The translations under genes and the position numbers were made by a program. From contig BSBM01000123.1 in NCBI GenBank assembly GCA_027924585.1, positions 18,058,001-18,122,000 on the forward strand: a DNA stretch of 64,000 bases, in the 5' to 3' direction. This DNA is from Larix kaempferi. Lineage: Eukaryota > Streptophyta > Pinopsida > Pinales > Pinaceae. Below, in pieces: positions 31,602 to 42,344 of this stretch; the first letter of the stretch is position 1, and the number at the start of each line of letters is the position of its first letter. The notes under the pieces were generated by a model. That model did not search any database, was not told the origin of the DNA, and was given only the letters and a program-made list of their open reading frames with translations.

Positions 31602-34056
31602 GGTATCAATCCACAGATAATGTCTGTGGATTACAGTGGGTTCAAGCCAGTGATAAAGGCAGTTGATTCACAAGAGTCTTACAACAATGGAGTACTGGTT
31701 CTAGTAACCGAATCACTTACCTTTGGAAACAGTGGAACACGCATGTTCACACAGTCCTTTTTCCTAGCTCCTCGGGAAAAGGGGGTACTTTGTATTGAAT
31801 GATATCTTTAAGTATGTCGATGAAGAACCACAAAAACCAAAGGAAAATATTGTTTTGATAAATGGCTATGTTGAACCTGCAGCTGAAGTTCCTGTCTCAG
31901 AGCCAGGTAAAATGATAATAATTTATAAAATTTATCTGCATTGTTCTTTGTATTTACTCAAAGAATTAGCTTTCACTATTATATTTTTTATTGTTCCCAG
32001 TATAGTTGTCGAGGCTGAACTAGTAGCTGAGAATGGTGCGATCGAGCAATCCATAACAGTAGTGGAGGAGCCTGTTAAAGTACTGAAAAAAAATGCGGCA
32101 CTTAGTGTTGTAGTTCATAAACCATCTATGGCGAGGGTTGTACCAAGTGCTGACCGTTAAGAAACTGCGTCCAGTCCACCTAATAAGGAATCTACAAATG
32201 AATCCTTTAGTACCACTCCTGTCATTGTTTTGTATTTAAGTCATCCTATCAACCTTTTGCATTGTTATCTTACTATCAGTTTACAACTATAAATTATTAC
32301 ATGTAGGAAGTGGTGCTCTATTTATATCAATCACTTGCCTGTGAATGTTAGCCCTGCCGAAGTTGAGGAAGAATTCAAGAAGTTCGAGGCAGTTAAACCT
32401 TTTGGGGTTCAAGTTAGGAGTAAGGTTTGAACTTTGGACCTATTAATTTTTGTGTAAGACTAAGTCTATTAATTTTTATGCCATTGATATCTCAAAGTAA
32501 TTGGTTTTGTTTGCAGCAAGGAGGATTCTGTTATGGTTTTGGTTGAATTTGAAGAAGGGGCTTCAGTTCAAGCTGCACTTCAGCTATTTTCTCGTTAGCA
32601 AAAACAATTAATAATAAGTGTGGTTGGAATCCACATCCTCTCATGATTGCATTATGTAATATGCAAAATACAGCTGACAAGATAAGCTGCCATACCAAAA
32701 ATGTCTGCAAAGAAATTAAAAAGATATTGTTATATCATCTTATGCATTATTCCTCATGAACAAGGAAAAGGATAAAAGTTGCTTAGAACTGAATTTTATC
32801 TTAACCAAGAAACGTGAACCAATGCATATAATGCATGATTTTTTCCCTAAGTATGTATTTCTTAACCATGTGAACCTTCCTCCCAAAAAATACTATGCAC
32901 TATCACTTTTCACTCACATAACACATGAGTTCATATTGTTATATTTAAGAAGTGGTAGTGCCAAAGTATAAGTTTATTCCGATGTGAAGCTATTTTCATT
33001 GCAAATACAGTTTTCAATAAGAGATATTAGTATCATAAACATCACTGCATATTACGTGAGACAAAATTGGAAGAGATGCCCCTGAAAGAATGGTTGTTTG
33101 CAGAATCAAAACAGAAAATCACACATTGTTATTAGTAAAACGTTAAGCAATTCAATGGCCAAAAATACCTAGATTTTCAACCAGAATAATCACCATATTA
33201 AATGGAAGAAATATAAAAATAAAATTTGTCACCTACATACATATCTTGTTGCAACGAATTCTAAAAAAAAGGTAATAGAGCTATCAAAGCCATTTACTCT
33301 GAGCCCAGTAAAGTGAGTGAATCAAGCAAGAATGTTGGTCTAAATGAAATATGAATATGTTTTTCACCTTCCTGTAGGATTTCAATTACCGAATCTCAAT
33401 GTTCTTTGCTCAGTTTGTATGTCTTCTCTAACTTGATGCTGTGATCATTAGTTTTGGTTATGGGAGATATTTTTGGATATTACAGAATTAAGTAGTTGGT
33501 TTATAAATAGCATTTATGTTCCATATTGTTATGTCAATTACTATTGCTTATAATTTTACCATCTAGGCATCTCCTGTTATAATTAATGGGCGTTAAGCAA
33601 TTGTCGAGGAGAAAAAGACTGCTTCAGGCACTAGAGGTTGGTACACATCAATGAACGTTTGTTAAGGTTGATACTTTTGATCAGCCTGCTTTATTTGTTA
33701 AGTATCTGCTACATTGTCCCTGTGTTTCGGGCACTGGTGGATGCCCTTTTCCTGCAAGAGGGGGCTTCAGAAATGATGGAATAAGGGGACGTGGGGCCTT
33801 TGGTGGTAGGGGAAACAGAAGAACTGATTTTGTGAATGGGGCTGCCTATGGTGGTCGGGGAAATTGAAGAACTGATTTCGTGAACAGGGCTGATCTGGGA
33901 AATAGAGCTCGAGGTTCTTTAGCTGGACTTTCTGGTTGGTCTGATGCCCCAGAAGGATACCAAAGGGATGATCAAACACGAAATGTTGGAAGAGGCTCTC
34001 AGCAAGGTGGCATGATGACAAGCAATGGGCCCAGGATGGGATCTATTGTTGCATGA
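31602..34056 (+). pseudogene. G3BP-like gene fragment (NTF2 part, RRM, RGG tail)
   Basis: Plant G3BP-like proteins are cytoplasmic RNA-binding proteins of stress granules. The exon at 31602-31906 gives the second half of the NTF2 domain (GINPQIMSVDYSGFKP, VLVTESLTFG, FTQSFFLAPREKG). An extra G in a G-run at 31782-31786 shifts the frame, after which VLNDIFKYVDEEP follows. The exon from 32001 encodes an acidic linker with a TAA at 32158. RRM pieces lie near 32310-32425 (WCSIYINHLPVNVSPAEVEE) and 32520-32600, with a frame change. ASPVIINGR* with a CAA-to-TAA type change is near 33568. The last exon from about 33751 is Gly/Arg rich (GRGAFGGRGNRRTDFVNG, repeated once with a stop) and ends at 34056. 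The first NTF2 half is absent. Confidence 0.87.
33100..33285 (+). repeat. diverged repeat, copy 1 (intron of the G3BP fragment)
   Basis: Shares ordered landmarks with 36050-36227: 'tcaaaaca.aaaat.acac.ttg.tatta', 'accagaataatcacca', 'catatcttgt' and 'attc.a..aaaaaa'. It looks like an old small transposable element. Confidence 0.5.
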
Positions 34057-36222
34057 CATTTAGGACAAAAACATGGTTATCACTGGTCTTTCTAGAGTTG
34101 GGTTGTTTATTAAGAGAAACCAGGGGCTTAAAGTTGCATTTTTTATAGAATTGTGATATTATTTTAAGCAATATTCCATTACGAGGTTTGCAGAATCAAA
34201 AGTCTGTCAGGATTTCATAAATGCAAACAATTTTGGATGTGATTTTGAGTTTTCAGCCTTTGTTCAAACTAATATTAGAAACTGAGGTTTCCATTCATAG
34301 AGTCTGCTATTGAATAGCAGCCATGAGTTTAGAAAGTAGATGTTATTTGTAGCTGCAAAACAGTTGTTTTTGTAAAAAATTAAAAATTTTAAGCTGTTAA
34401 AGTATAAAATAAAATGTGTTCTAGAGCTGTCCATCAATTTAGTTTCTTGGGGAATTGTTTTCTTGACATTTATGTCCGGCAGTTATGGCGTACAAAGTAT
34501 TTTTAATATATTTACTTATGATTGTTTCCATCGTTGCATCCCAATTTTTGTCAATGTTGGCCTGCAGTTTGGAGCAAGTTTGATCGTTACAACATTGCCA
34601 TAAATATCATATCTAGACTTTGTTAGTAAACCATTTCCTTGTGATTTGTGAATATGATGAAGCTGCATTAACACCGTGACGAGTCTAACATGATTTTGTG
34701 CCAATCACTCCAAAGTTCGCGAGGAGGCCCGTTATCAACCCGCTAAATTGATTTATGGAATTTTATATATTAAGGAGGAATTCACTACCTTTGATGTCCG
34801 TTTGTTAAAAGGAATGTTGTACAAATAATAGTAATGGATCTTAAAACGAAGGATATTGTGTTTCAACTTGAACACAATTTTTAATGATTTCCCAATAAGT
34901 TGGTATTGAGAGTCATTTGATAGGTATGTATTGTAAGGAGCATTATGGGTGATTTGTTCACATCTAATACACAAATATTTAGAGGTTCAAGGGTTGTGAA
35001 TCCTTGCAATTGATAATATGTTTTTGTTAAGATAAAATTTTGTCAATTGGTGATACATACATTTTAGAGGTTTAAGAGTAAGTGTTTGGTCAATGCAATG
35101 TATAAATATTGTTGTGTTGTTTGAGTTTGGTATTAAAGTTTAGGTTATCAAACCTTGATAGGCGACATTTTCAATAAACCATAACCCAGTTTCAATAATT
35201 ACAAATTGCATATGCATATTGATGTGTTGTTTATTTTAATTAGTTCAAGTTTTCATATACCAATAATCACCATTTGCAATAAAATAGAGTCCATCCAATT
35301 TCAACAATGACATTTTTATAATAGATGATTATTTATGTAATATGCATGTAAGCAAATGTCTTGGACCTTAAGCAAAGTGTACCAAGGAGCATGATTCTGA
35401 ATAACAATATATAGTCTTTAATAACTTTGTTTTGAATAACAGTAACAAGCTATTGAAAATATTAAAATGAATTCTAATGGTGGCCATAATGCCTAAAAAA
35501 TTGCCATAGTAATTGGAATTTTATTCAATTCTTATCTCATTTTAACTAGAGCATCTACCCTCAAGCCAACCACCAATCTCATTGTTTCATAATATTTGGT
35601 CCCATGGTTTTTGAAGCATGTGGGTTTGAGTTTTTTGTTTTGTATTTTGTGTATGGAGTGTTGTTGGTTTGGGTGAGTTATTGGGGCCAGCATGAAATTT
35701 CTCACCCTAATGAAAGAATTTAACACAAAAAAATGAAAATAGCTATAATAAATAATTGAAGGTATATAGAAATTGTAAATATTATATAAGATTATAAAGG
35801 AACCTTATATTTCATTTTTATGTGCATAGGGAATATGATTACATCAATCTACATAAGTGACTCTATGAAATCATGCTTAAAGTTATATGACATATGAGGC
35901 AAGGGAAGACAATTAGGACATAAATGTTTTTATGCTCAAACTTATATTAGCATCAGGACACAAAGGGAAACACAAAATGTTTGTGTTGATATTTATATAG
36001 TTTTTTGGGAGCAACAAAAATGCTAGCTACATTATTCTGTATGAATTGAGTTTAAAATTTTGAGTCTAGTCAAAACAAAAAATTACACGTTGCTATTAAT
36101 AAACTTAGATTTTTTAACTAGAATAATCACCAAATCAAACATAATAAACATAAAAACGAAAACTTGTGGGAATACATATATGCATATCTTGTGTGGATAT
36201 ATTCCAATAAAAAAAAGTAAAG
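34057..36222. other. AT-rich spacer with the second copy of a diverged repeat
   Basis: No gene was recognised. The right end (36050-36227) is a diverged copy of 33100-33285, and the LTR element at 36228 is inserted at its edge. Confidence 0.45.
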
Positions 36223-36227
36223 CAACT
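36223..36227 (+). repeat. target-site duplication CAACT, left
   Basis: Repeated at 40387-40391, just outside the right LTR. Confidence 0.85.
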
Positions 36228-36528
36228 TGTTAGGGTTAACCTTCACTCGGGATTGAGTCAAAGTTGGTTAGGTCAAGCACATGTCTTTGGGAACATGGTT
36301 TGTTGTAGCCCATGGTATTTCCCCATGGTATTGCATGTAAGGAAGCTTTATAAGGCTTGAGGAGGCTGGCCCGGATGGCCGGTTTTGGCCATATAATGAA
36401 GATTTTCATTGGGTGTTGGTTTTCCCTATATGGGGTTTCCAGGGTATATTGTGTGTCTGAAATGTATGCTTGTTATTTCTGTTTATTTCTCTGTCAAGTT
36501 AAAATATGTATGCCCGTAAAACCTAACA
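36228..36528 (+). repeat. left LTR of the non-autonomous element
   Basis: 301 bases with TG...CA ends. It shares blocks such as 'gggattgagtcaaagtt', 'tagcccatggtatt' and 'tggccggttttggcca' with the right LTR. Confidence 0.87.
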
Positions 36529-36530
36529 AG

Positions 36531-36547
36531 TGGTATCACAGCCATGG
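36531..36547 (+). promoter_or_regulatory. primer-binding site of the non-autonomous element
   Basis: TGGTATCACAGCCATGG lies two bases after the LTR. It is complementary to the 3' end of a Met tRNA apart from one C where G is usual (TCAC for TCAG). Confidence 0.8.
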
Positions 36548-37943
36548 CTTGGCATGTTGTGCTAGTGGGTGTGCTATGTGCAGAGAGACGTATGTGCAGA
36601 TAAAAGTACATAGCTAGGAGCTCAAAGGTTCAAGTCCCCTTAAGTCTTGCTGCTTCTCTTTGTAGTAGTGGTGCCATGATATTTGCGTGAAGGTGTGTGG
36701 TGCTCCACATGTGAAAGAAATCTGCATGACAGAAAGTGTTTTCAGTTGGAAAACAAGTGTGAAAATGCCCACAAAATCGATCCAAAGAGGATTGGTGGAG
36801 AGCAACCCCGATGTTATGAGGCGCATGGAGATTGCAGCCATTTGAAAGGAGATGGGAGTCGCCACAAGAAAATAGAGCCAACGTTGTCTGTGTTGGGGGC
36901 GCCTGTGGAGACTACTGCCCCATTTCCAGTACCGAAACGAAGTGAATCCCATGATGGGGAAGGCCATACATAGCCCGCGTTGAATATTAATGCCTCTATT
37001 GTCCAAGAAATCACCAGATCTGGGAAATTTGTGGCTTGTGAGTCGATTGAACGAGCAAATATGAATTCCTTACTTAAGATGAAAGTTGTTAGTTTTCCAT
37101 TGAAAACCCATGATAGAGATCGGTCAATTGCTAGTGTCGAGGTTTGCAGAACACGAGAAGGAGCAGAAATCGTTCTCTAGGAAGGGCCAACCGCCATCAG
37201 AGAAAAGATCCGCTGATAGAGGGAGAGCCGTTGGTGCACAACGCTTCCCAAGAGAGCAAACCCGAATGTCATGGAGGAAGATCCAACCCATAGAGGCTAT
37301 GCGGTGGTGAAGGAAGCCGCCAGGAGATCTGTTGAGTCGGTCATGGAGGAGCCAGTCCAGTGGAAGGGCGTCGTTGAGCCCGTGGAGAAGAGCCGCGAGT
37401 TATGGAGGAAGGGCCCGCTTTGGAAGAGCCCATGAGCCTATAAGGGAGCCCGAGCAGTCACTGAGAGGAGTCCCATCGTTGCAGAGCCAAGCCGGTCCGC
37501 TGACCTAAAGAGAAAGAGCCCGACGGTGCATGTTCTGGAAGAGATCCGGTGAAGATGGATCCGTGTGGCTGCGTTTGAGAAAGTCGTGGTAGGGCATGAA
37601 TGGAAAAAAACCCTAGCCACATGAATGAAGATAATGTTGCTACAGAAGATAGGGCCGTAGCCCGTGGTGATAGCCCGCGAGTGAAGGAATTGGTGGCTGC
37701 GACTGAAAGGAACAGAGCCCCGTGTGAGGTTTGAATCTGGAGAACCAGATCTGTGAAAGTGGTGGTCACGATTGTGTTAAAATAATGGCAAGTGGCCAGA
37801 GGAGAATTTATTTCTTTGCATATGTGATGGTTTATGGATTTATGAATCATGGTGAATGACGAGCAATGACAAGGCATGAAGAAAGCCAGCATGGAAAAGC
37901 GAGAGGATGAAACAATAGATGGTGATTGTGTAGTCACCATGAA
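36548..37943 (+). other. interior of the non-autonomous element, no recognised protein
   Basis: About 1.4 kb of GC-richer text. The longest frames (36683-36973 plus, 37458-37940 minus) show no known domain. I see no gag, protease or reverse transcriptase motif. Confidence 0.5.
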
Positions 37944-37948
37944 GATAC
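37944..37948 (+). repeat. target-site duplication GATAC, left
   Basis: Repeated at 39909-39913, directly outside the right LTR of the nested element. Confidence 0.88.
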
Positions 37949-38156
37949 AGTTGGAATAATAATGTAGAAATGCTTAAAATAGATTCTGTTAGACTGATTA
38001 GGAGACGTGTAGGTTGAGATCGGTTAGATCCGTTTTTCTAGTAGTTTGTTGAACAGCTTTTACAGCTATATATTGTAAATCCGTATTTCATAATAATACA
38101 AGTTTATGTTCTGTGTGTTATTCCTGTGCAATAGGCAGCTCTCCATTTTCCTATTT
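37949..38156 (+). repeat. left LTR of the gag-only element
   Basis: 208 bases, AGTTGGAATAATAATG ... TTTTCCTATTT, identical to 39701-39908. Confidence 0.93.
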
Positions 38157-38171
38157 TGGTATCAGAGCGCA
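38157..38171 (+). promoter_or_regulatory. primer-binding site of the gag-only element
   Basis: TGGTATCAGAGCGCA abuts the LTR directly. Its first 12 bases match the complement of initiator Met tRNA. Confidence 0.92.
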
Positions 38172-38527
38172 GGAGGAGCTACAGATTGAGCCGCTGTTGA
38201 AATAGTCCAGTTGCCGATTTTGTTTGAGCTGAGGCTGGAGGAGCCCGCGTGAAGGAGCCTTCGCAGAGGAGGCGTGAGGCAGAGTGCTGCCATAGTGGAA
38301 AGCCTGAAGCTGTGAGCTGTACTCTGAGAAGAAGGAGACGCTATCTGCTGGAGGAGAGACGCCATCACTGAAAGGGGAGCTGTCAGATTGCATAGAGGAG
38401 CCATCAGGAAGTTGTAGAAACTGCCAAGGAAGATCACAGGAGATTCGCTGTCAGAACAGAGAAAGGAACGCTGCCATATCCATTGGCTGCAGAGGTATTC
38501 ATTTTCTGATTAAAGTTTTTTTTTGAT

Positions 38528-39320
38528 ATGGAGAATATTGCATTGGAAAAATTTAATGGTTTTAACTTCCATACTTGGAAAGTAAAAGTACAACTTCAAA
38601 TGATGCATAAGAATTTATGGGGAATAGGAAAAGGAACAGAGAAAGCACCTACAGATGCCAAGCAATTAATTGAATGGGAGAAAAGAGAGGATAGAGCCAA
38701 GTCCATTCTTGGATTGTCTCTTGCAGATTCTCAACTACATCTAATAGATTTGGAAAAATCTTCTCAAGAAATGTGGGTACAATTGAGTACAATATTTGGG
38801 GGAAAAGGCTGTAAATGCCAAGTTTTCATTAAAGTTACGGCTATTCAAGTTAAAAATGCATGATGAAGTATCACTATCTTCTCACATAAATGATTTAAAG
38901 TCTTTGTTAGCACAGTTGGCAGATATTAATTGTAAAGTCGATGACGATGATGCAAAAGCAATCTTGCTGAATAGTTTGTCTCTAAAAGATGACAATGCTA
39001 TTTTTACTTTAACACAAATGCCCTCTCGAACTCTGGAAGACATGATTTCAGCACTCTTAGCAGAAGAAAAGAGGATGAAGGAAGGTGACTTGGAAGTCAG
39101 TTCAAATTCTGAAATTGCACTATACTCCAAGGGAAGAACAATTAAAAACATTGAATGCTTCTACTGTCGAAGACGTGGACATACAGCACTGAATTGCAAA
39201 ACTCGTGCTAGTGATCTTTTAAATGGCAAACTGAAAGAATCAGCTAACATAGCTGAGGACTCACTAGGTGCTATGCAAGAAAACTCATCCAGTGATGATG
39301 ATCCTCTCAAGCTGTTCTAG
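38528..39320 (+). pseudogene. Copia-type gag polyprotein with one frame change
   Basis: Gag would form virus-like particles that package the element RNA. The ATG at 38528 begins MENIALEKFNGFNFHTWKVK, the start of a Copia gag (UBN2-like). The frame holds until the G-run at 38798-38802, then is lost. In the +1 frame the expected text follows at once (GEKAVNAKFSLKLRLFKLKM). It continues through a CCHC knuckle (CFYCRRRGHTALNC, about 39157-39198) to an acidic C-terminus at 39320. Apart from one extra G the gag is complete, at about 263 residues if read across the shift. The extra G could be a recent mutation, an assembly error in a homopolymer or, less likely, a programmed +1 shift. Confidence 0.88.
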
Positions 39321-39700
39321 AATAGAGTTATTGTTTATGTATGTTAGAAATATATTGTAAAAACTTTTGATTCTTGTTGTATTTCGGTGCTCCAAGATCA
39401 TCAGTTTCGTGTTATCTTTGTATTGTTGAGTGTAGAAAGGTCACATTGTAAGATTGATTACTGAATTTTTTTTCAGTATCATGGTTATTTTTCGGGGTAG
39501 TCATGAATCTTTGATCCTACAAATGCGTCAAAGATGGTTGGAAGCAGTTGTATCTGTGCTGTATGAAGTGGTAGCTTGAAGATGATGGGAGAGAAAGAGC
39601 ATGTCTATGAAGTTCAGAGATGGGTGTAACTGCGTATGAGGACCAGTGAGACAGACAAAGTTAAAGTGTTGTAAGAATCCATTTCTCCATTAAGAGGAAG

Positions 39701-39908
39701 AGTTGGAATAATAATGTAGAAATGCTTAAAATAGATTCTGTTAGACTGATTAGGAGACGTGTAGGTTGAGATCGGTTAGATCCGTTTTTCTAGTAGTTTG
39801 TTGAACAGCTTTTACAGCTATATATTGTAAATCCGTATTTCATAATAATACAAGTTTATGTTCTGTGTGTTATTCCTGTGCAATAGGCAGCTCTCCATTT
39901 TCCTATTT
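39701..39908 (+). repeat. right LTR of the gag-only element
   Basis: 208 bases, identical to 37949-38156. Confidence 0.93.
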
Positions 39909-39913
39909 GATAC
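39909..39913 (+). repeat. target-site duplication GATAC, right
   Basis: An exact copy of 37944-37948. Confidence 0.88.
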
Positions 39914-40097
39914 ATGAAAAAAAAAATATTAATGGAGCAGTTTGCATGTAGAAGGGCATATGGCTATAAGACTTCGTAAGGCATGCATACCCCTGGTAAC
40001 TCGCCAGTAAAGTCGGGAGATAGACCTAGGTGATAGGAGGTGTATGTGATATTCCTCGGTTAAAAATTTGAGGCGATTTAGTCATTACTCCAAGTCA

Positions 40098-40112
40098 AGT
40101 TTAAAGGGGGAT
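40098..40112 (+). promoter_or_regulatory. polypurine tract of the non-autonomous element
   Basis: Reads AGTTTAAAGGGGGAT immediately before the right LTR. A near copy (CAAGTTTAAAGGGAGGATT) lies inside the right LTR at about 40175-40193. Confidence 0.85.
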
Positions 40113-40386
40113 TGTTAGGGTTAACCTTGATTCAGGATTGAGTCAAAGTTATAGCCCATGGTATTGTCCCAAGTCAAGTTTAAAGGGAGGATTCTTTGGG
40201 CACATGGTTTGTTGTAGCCCATGGTATTGCATGTAAGGAATCCTTTATAAGGCTTGAGGAGGCTCCATTTGAATTGTCCTGGAGGTGAGTGGGTGAGCTC
40301 ACTTGGCTCGGATGGCCGGTTTTGGCCATGTAATGAAGATATTCATTGGACGCAAGTTAAAATATGTATGCTCATATAACCTAAGA
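40113..40386 (+). repeat. right LTR of the non-autonomous element
   Basis: 274 bases. Relative to the left LTR it has a gain of text around 'caagtcaagtttaaaggg' and lacks about 100 bases near the 3' end. Confidence 0.85.
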
Positions 40387-40391
40387 CAACT
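40387..40391 (+). repeat. target-site duplication CAACT, right
   Basis: Matches 36223-36227. Confidence 0.85.
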
Positions 40392-40570
40392 ATCCAAGCC
40401 ACACAATCTTGAAACAAATTAAAAAAACATTAATTAAGATTATTATTTATCCACCCAAAAGTTATAAATATAGACACACCCCCCAATTTTTGTAAATATT
40501 AAATTGCATTTTCAATATCCATGAAATAAGACATTGAACATAAGGAAAACAAAACCACACTAATTATGGA

Positions 40571-41240
40571 TTGTTTGAAAATAATAGTTATAATGACATA
40601 GTTATAGAGAGCATCAAGTACATAAAAAGAAAAATAACATTCATAGGATTAAACTGTGGCAGAACGTTGGAATTCAAGCCTCCCTGGATGGAAAACATAT
40701 TTTCCTTCATTACCACAGATCCCAGAAATATAGAATACATTGTCAAAACCAAGTTTCCTAGCTTCCCTAGGGGAAGTTATTATAAATGTATTTTTGACGA
40801 TCTTCTGGGCGACAGAATCCTCAACATAGACGGCGAACAATGGAATTGGGGAAGGAAAACGATGAGTTCATTTTTTCACTCGTCAACGCATAAAAATCAC
40901 ATGGTTGAGACAATCGATAATTCCATTCACTGTAAATTGCTCGTAGAGCTTGAAGACGCTTGCCAAACTGGTTCAGTTGTGGATATTCAGGAGCTATTTA
41001 TTTGATTTGGTCTGGATAACATGTGTACTATTTCTCTTGGAGTAGATCTGGGTTCCCTCACTCCCGCTGGACGAGATGTTGGGATAGCATAAGCTTTTGA
41101 AGAGGCAATGCACGTAACCATCAGGTGGTTTGTCGTTCCTTATAGCATATGGAAAACAATGAGGTTTTGTGGAATTGGCACCGAATTTCTATGTGGGATT
41201 GTGATGAGTTCTAATAAGAGGAAGGGGTTCAATTAAAGAC
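40571..41240 (+). pseudogene. cytochrome P450 fragment (CYP86 clan, N-terminal third)
   Basis: CYP86-clan enzymes hydroxylate fatty acids for cutin and suberin. The frame gives PPWMENIFSFITTDPRNIEY, VKTKFPSFPRGSYYKCIFDD, LLGDRILNIDGEQW and the C-helix W..GRK. Then follows ELEDACQTGSVVDIQELFI, with an in-frame TGA at 41003, then FGLDNMCTISLGVD, a TAA near 41090, and AFEEAMHVTIRWFVVPYSIW. Text stops matching near GIGTE (about 41185). The membrane anchor and all of the I-helix, ExxR and heme-Cys regions are missing. The fragment has no intron and two stops. Confidence 0.85.
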
Positions 41241-41343
41241 CCTTCAATATCCCCGGTTTTGTTTTATGTCTCTCTTCTTTTTATTGCAGTGTCTGAGTTT
41301 CTCTTAATAAGTTAAATCTCTAAGCATTTTTGTGTGATGGCAG

Positions 41344-41427
41344 GAGGACATGACAAGGGATAAGCCAAGGTATGAGCATCTTAATAAGCCTCTACATATT
41401 CTTGTGGAGGCGGAGTTGCTAGCTTGA
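41344..41427 (+). pseudogene. KH-domain (STAR/SPIN1-like) gene fragment, inner exon
   Basis: After an AG at 41342-41343 the frame reads EDMTRDKPRYEHLNKPLHIL then VEAELLA and a stop. This matches the KH-domain C-part of plant quaking-like RNA-binding proteins (PGYEHLNEPLHVLIEAE in typical members). The last exon of the same gene type lies about 900 bases downstream (42345-42497), with a MYB fragment between them. Confidence 0.75.
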
Positions 41428-41555
41428 TGAAAGTAGGAGAGATAACTTACCGCGCGAGAGATAAATTTCATTGATTCCTATTTCAGAGTCAAAATTTCCA
41501 TTGAATTTCATGCGTTAATTGTGATATAAGTATATATGTCTATGTTTACGCGCAG

Positions 41556-42240
41556 GTGGTCGCTAATAGCAGGATGACTGCCTGGGATAACAGACAACGA
41601 AATCAAGAACTACTGGAACACTCATCTGAAAAAGAAGGAAGAAGGTCAACACAAGATGCACAATCTAAAGACAAGGCCAGAATCTCGTCTTCCTTTACAA
41701 AATGGTGTGTTCAAAACCACACCCGATAAACCGATAAAATAACAATGGCGGTGAAACACTATCAAACGGTAACACTAGACCACTCTAGTAAAATTGGTAG
41801 CTCATATTAGGCCTTCAAATTGTGTTAGATTCAAGAAACTACGAAATATTCCAAGCCATGGTGAGACCTATTTGTGAACGATTCAATCTCCGAAGATAAT
41901 TCTGATCGCATTGCATTTCGTATGGAAGATGCTTATAATATTGTTGAAACAAAAGCAGACCAACAATCATTACATGATTCCGATCATTTTGCAGGAAATG
42001 CGGCTACAGTAGACGAGATTTGATTTGATTTGGACAACCTATCCTCTCCCGACCATAAACAATCTGACTTTTCGACAAGTTTTGATTTAGAAGATTTCTA
42101 CAGCGGACCTGCTACATTGGATGCCAACGCCGAGATCAATGAGTTTGAACGTCAAAGCAATACGCAGCAAGTTAATAATGTAACACTTGGCCATGATCAA
42201 CGATTGAAATAATTCTACGATAGCTGGATCGGAAGAATTG
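41556..42240 (+). pseudogene. R2R3-MYB transcription factor fragment (end of R3 and C-terminus)
   Basis: After an AG at 41554-41555 the text reads WSLIAG, then with a frame change [20 protein letters not shown], the second half of the R3 MYB repeat (typical [20 protein letters not shown]). It starts where the third exon of R2R3-MYB genes usually starts. The C-terminal region is poorly conserved; an acidic open piece at 42030-42212 is followed by FYDSWIG. No R1/R2 part is present. It lies between two exons of a KH-domain gene fragment. Confidence 0.82.
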
Positions 42241-42344
42241 TTGAAACCCGTAGTATGTTTTGATTCATTTTGTTACGATTTCTGTAGTTGACTTGTGATT
42301 TGTTTGTTCTCTCATCTCCGAGTCATTTTCTGGACTCAATGCAG

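Larger units (their letters stand above)
37949..39908 (+). mobile_element. young gag-only LTR retrotransposon (TR-GAG type)
   Basis: This 1,960-base element has two 208-base LTRs that are identical by direct reading, a Met-tRNA primer-binding site, a gag reading frame, a purine tract (TAAGAGGAAG, 39691-39700) and a GATAC duplication. There is no protease, integrase or reverse transcriptase, so it must be mobilised by a partner Copia element. Identical LTRs mean the insertion is far younger than the rest of the window. The duplication and primer site place the LTR ends at AG...TT, not TG...CA; this could be shifted by one base if the duplication is GATACA. Confidence 0.92.
36228..40386 (+). 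mobile_element. non-autonomous LTR element (LARD/TRIM type) with a nested gag-only element
   Basis: The left LTR is 36228-36528 and the right LTR is 40113-40386. Both begin TGTTAGGGTTAACC; the left ends CCTAACA and the right CCTAAGA. A CAACT duplication flanks the element. A primer-binding site follows the left LTR and a polypurine tract precedes the right one. Without the nested element and its duplication it is about 2.2 kb. The interior has no gag or pol, only short frames of unknown meaning, so it depends on an autonomous partner. The two LTRs differ by several insertions and deletions, so it is old. Confidence 0.85.

Noticed and set aside
36613-36650. tRNA gene suggested by GGTTCAAGTCCCC
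   Set aside because: Only a B-box-like string is present; no A box or acceptor pairing was found around it.
36614-37940. minus-strand frames of 130 and 160 codons in the non-autonomous element
   Set aside because: No domain, composition typical of GC-richer non-coding text, and antisense to the element.
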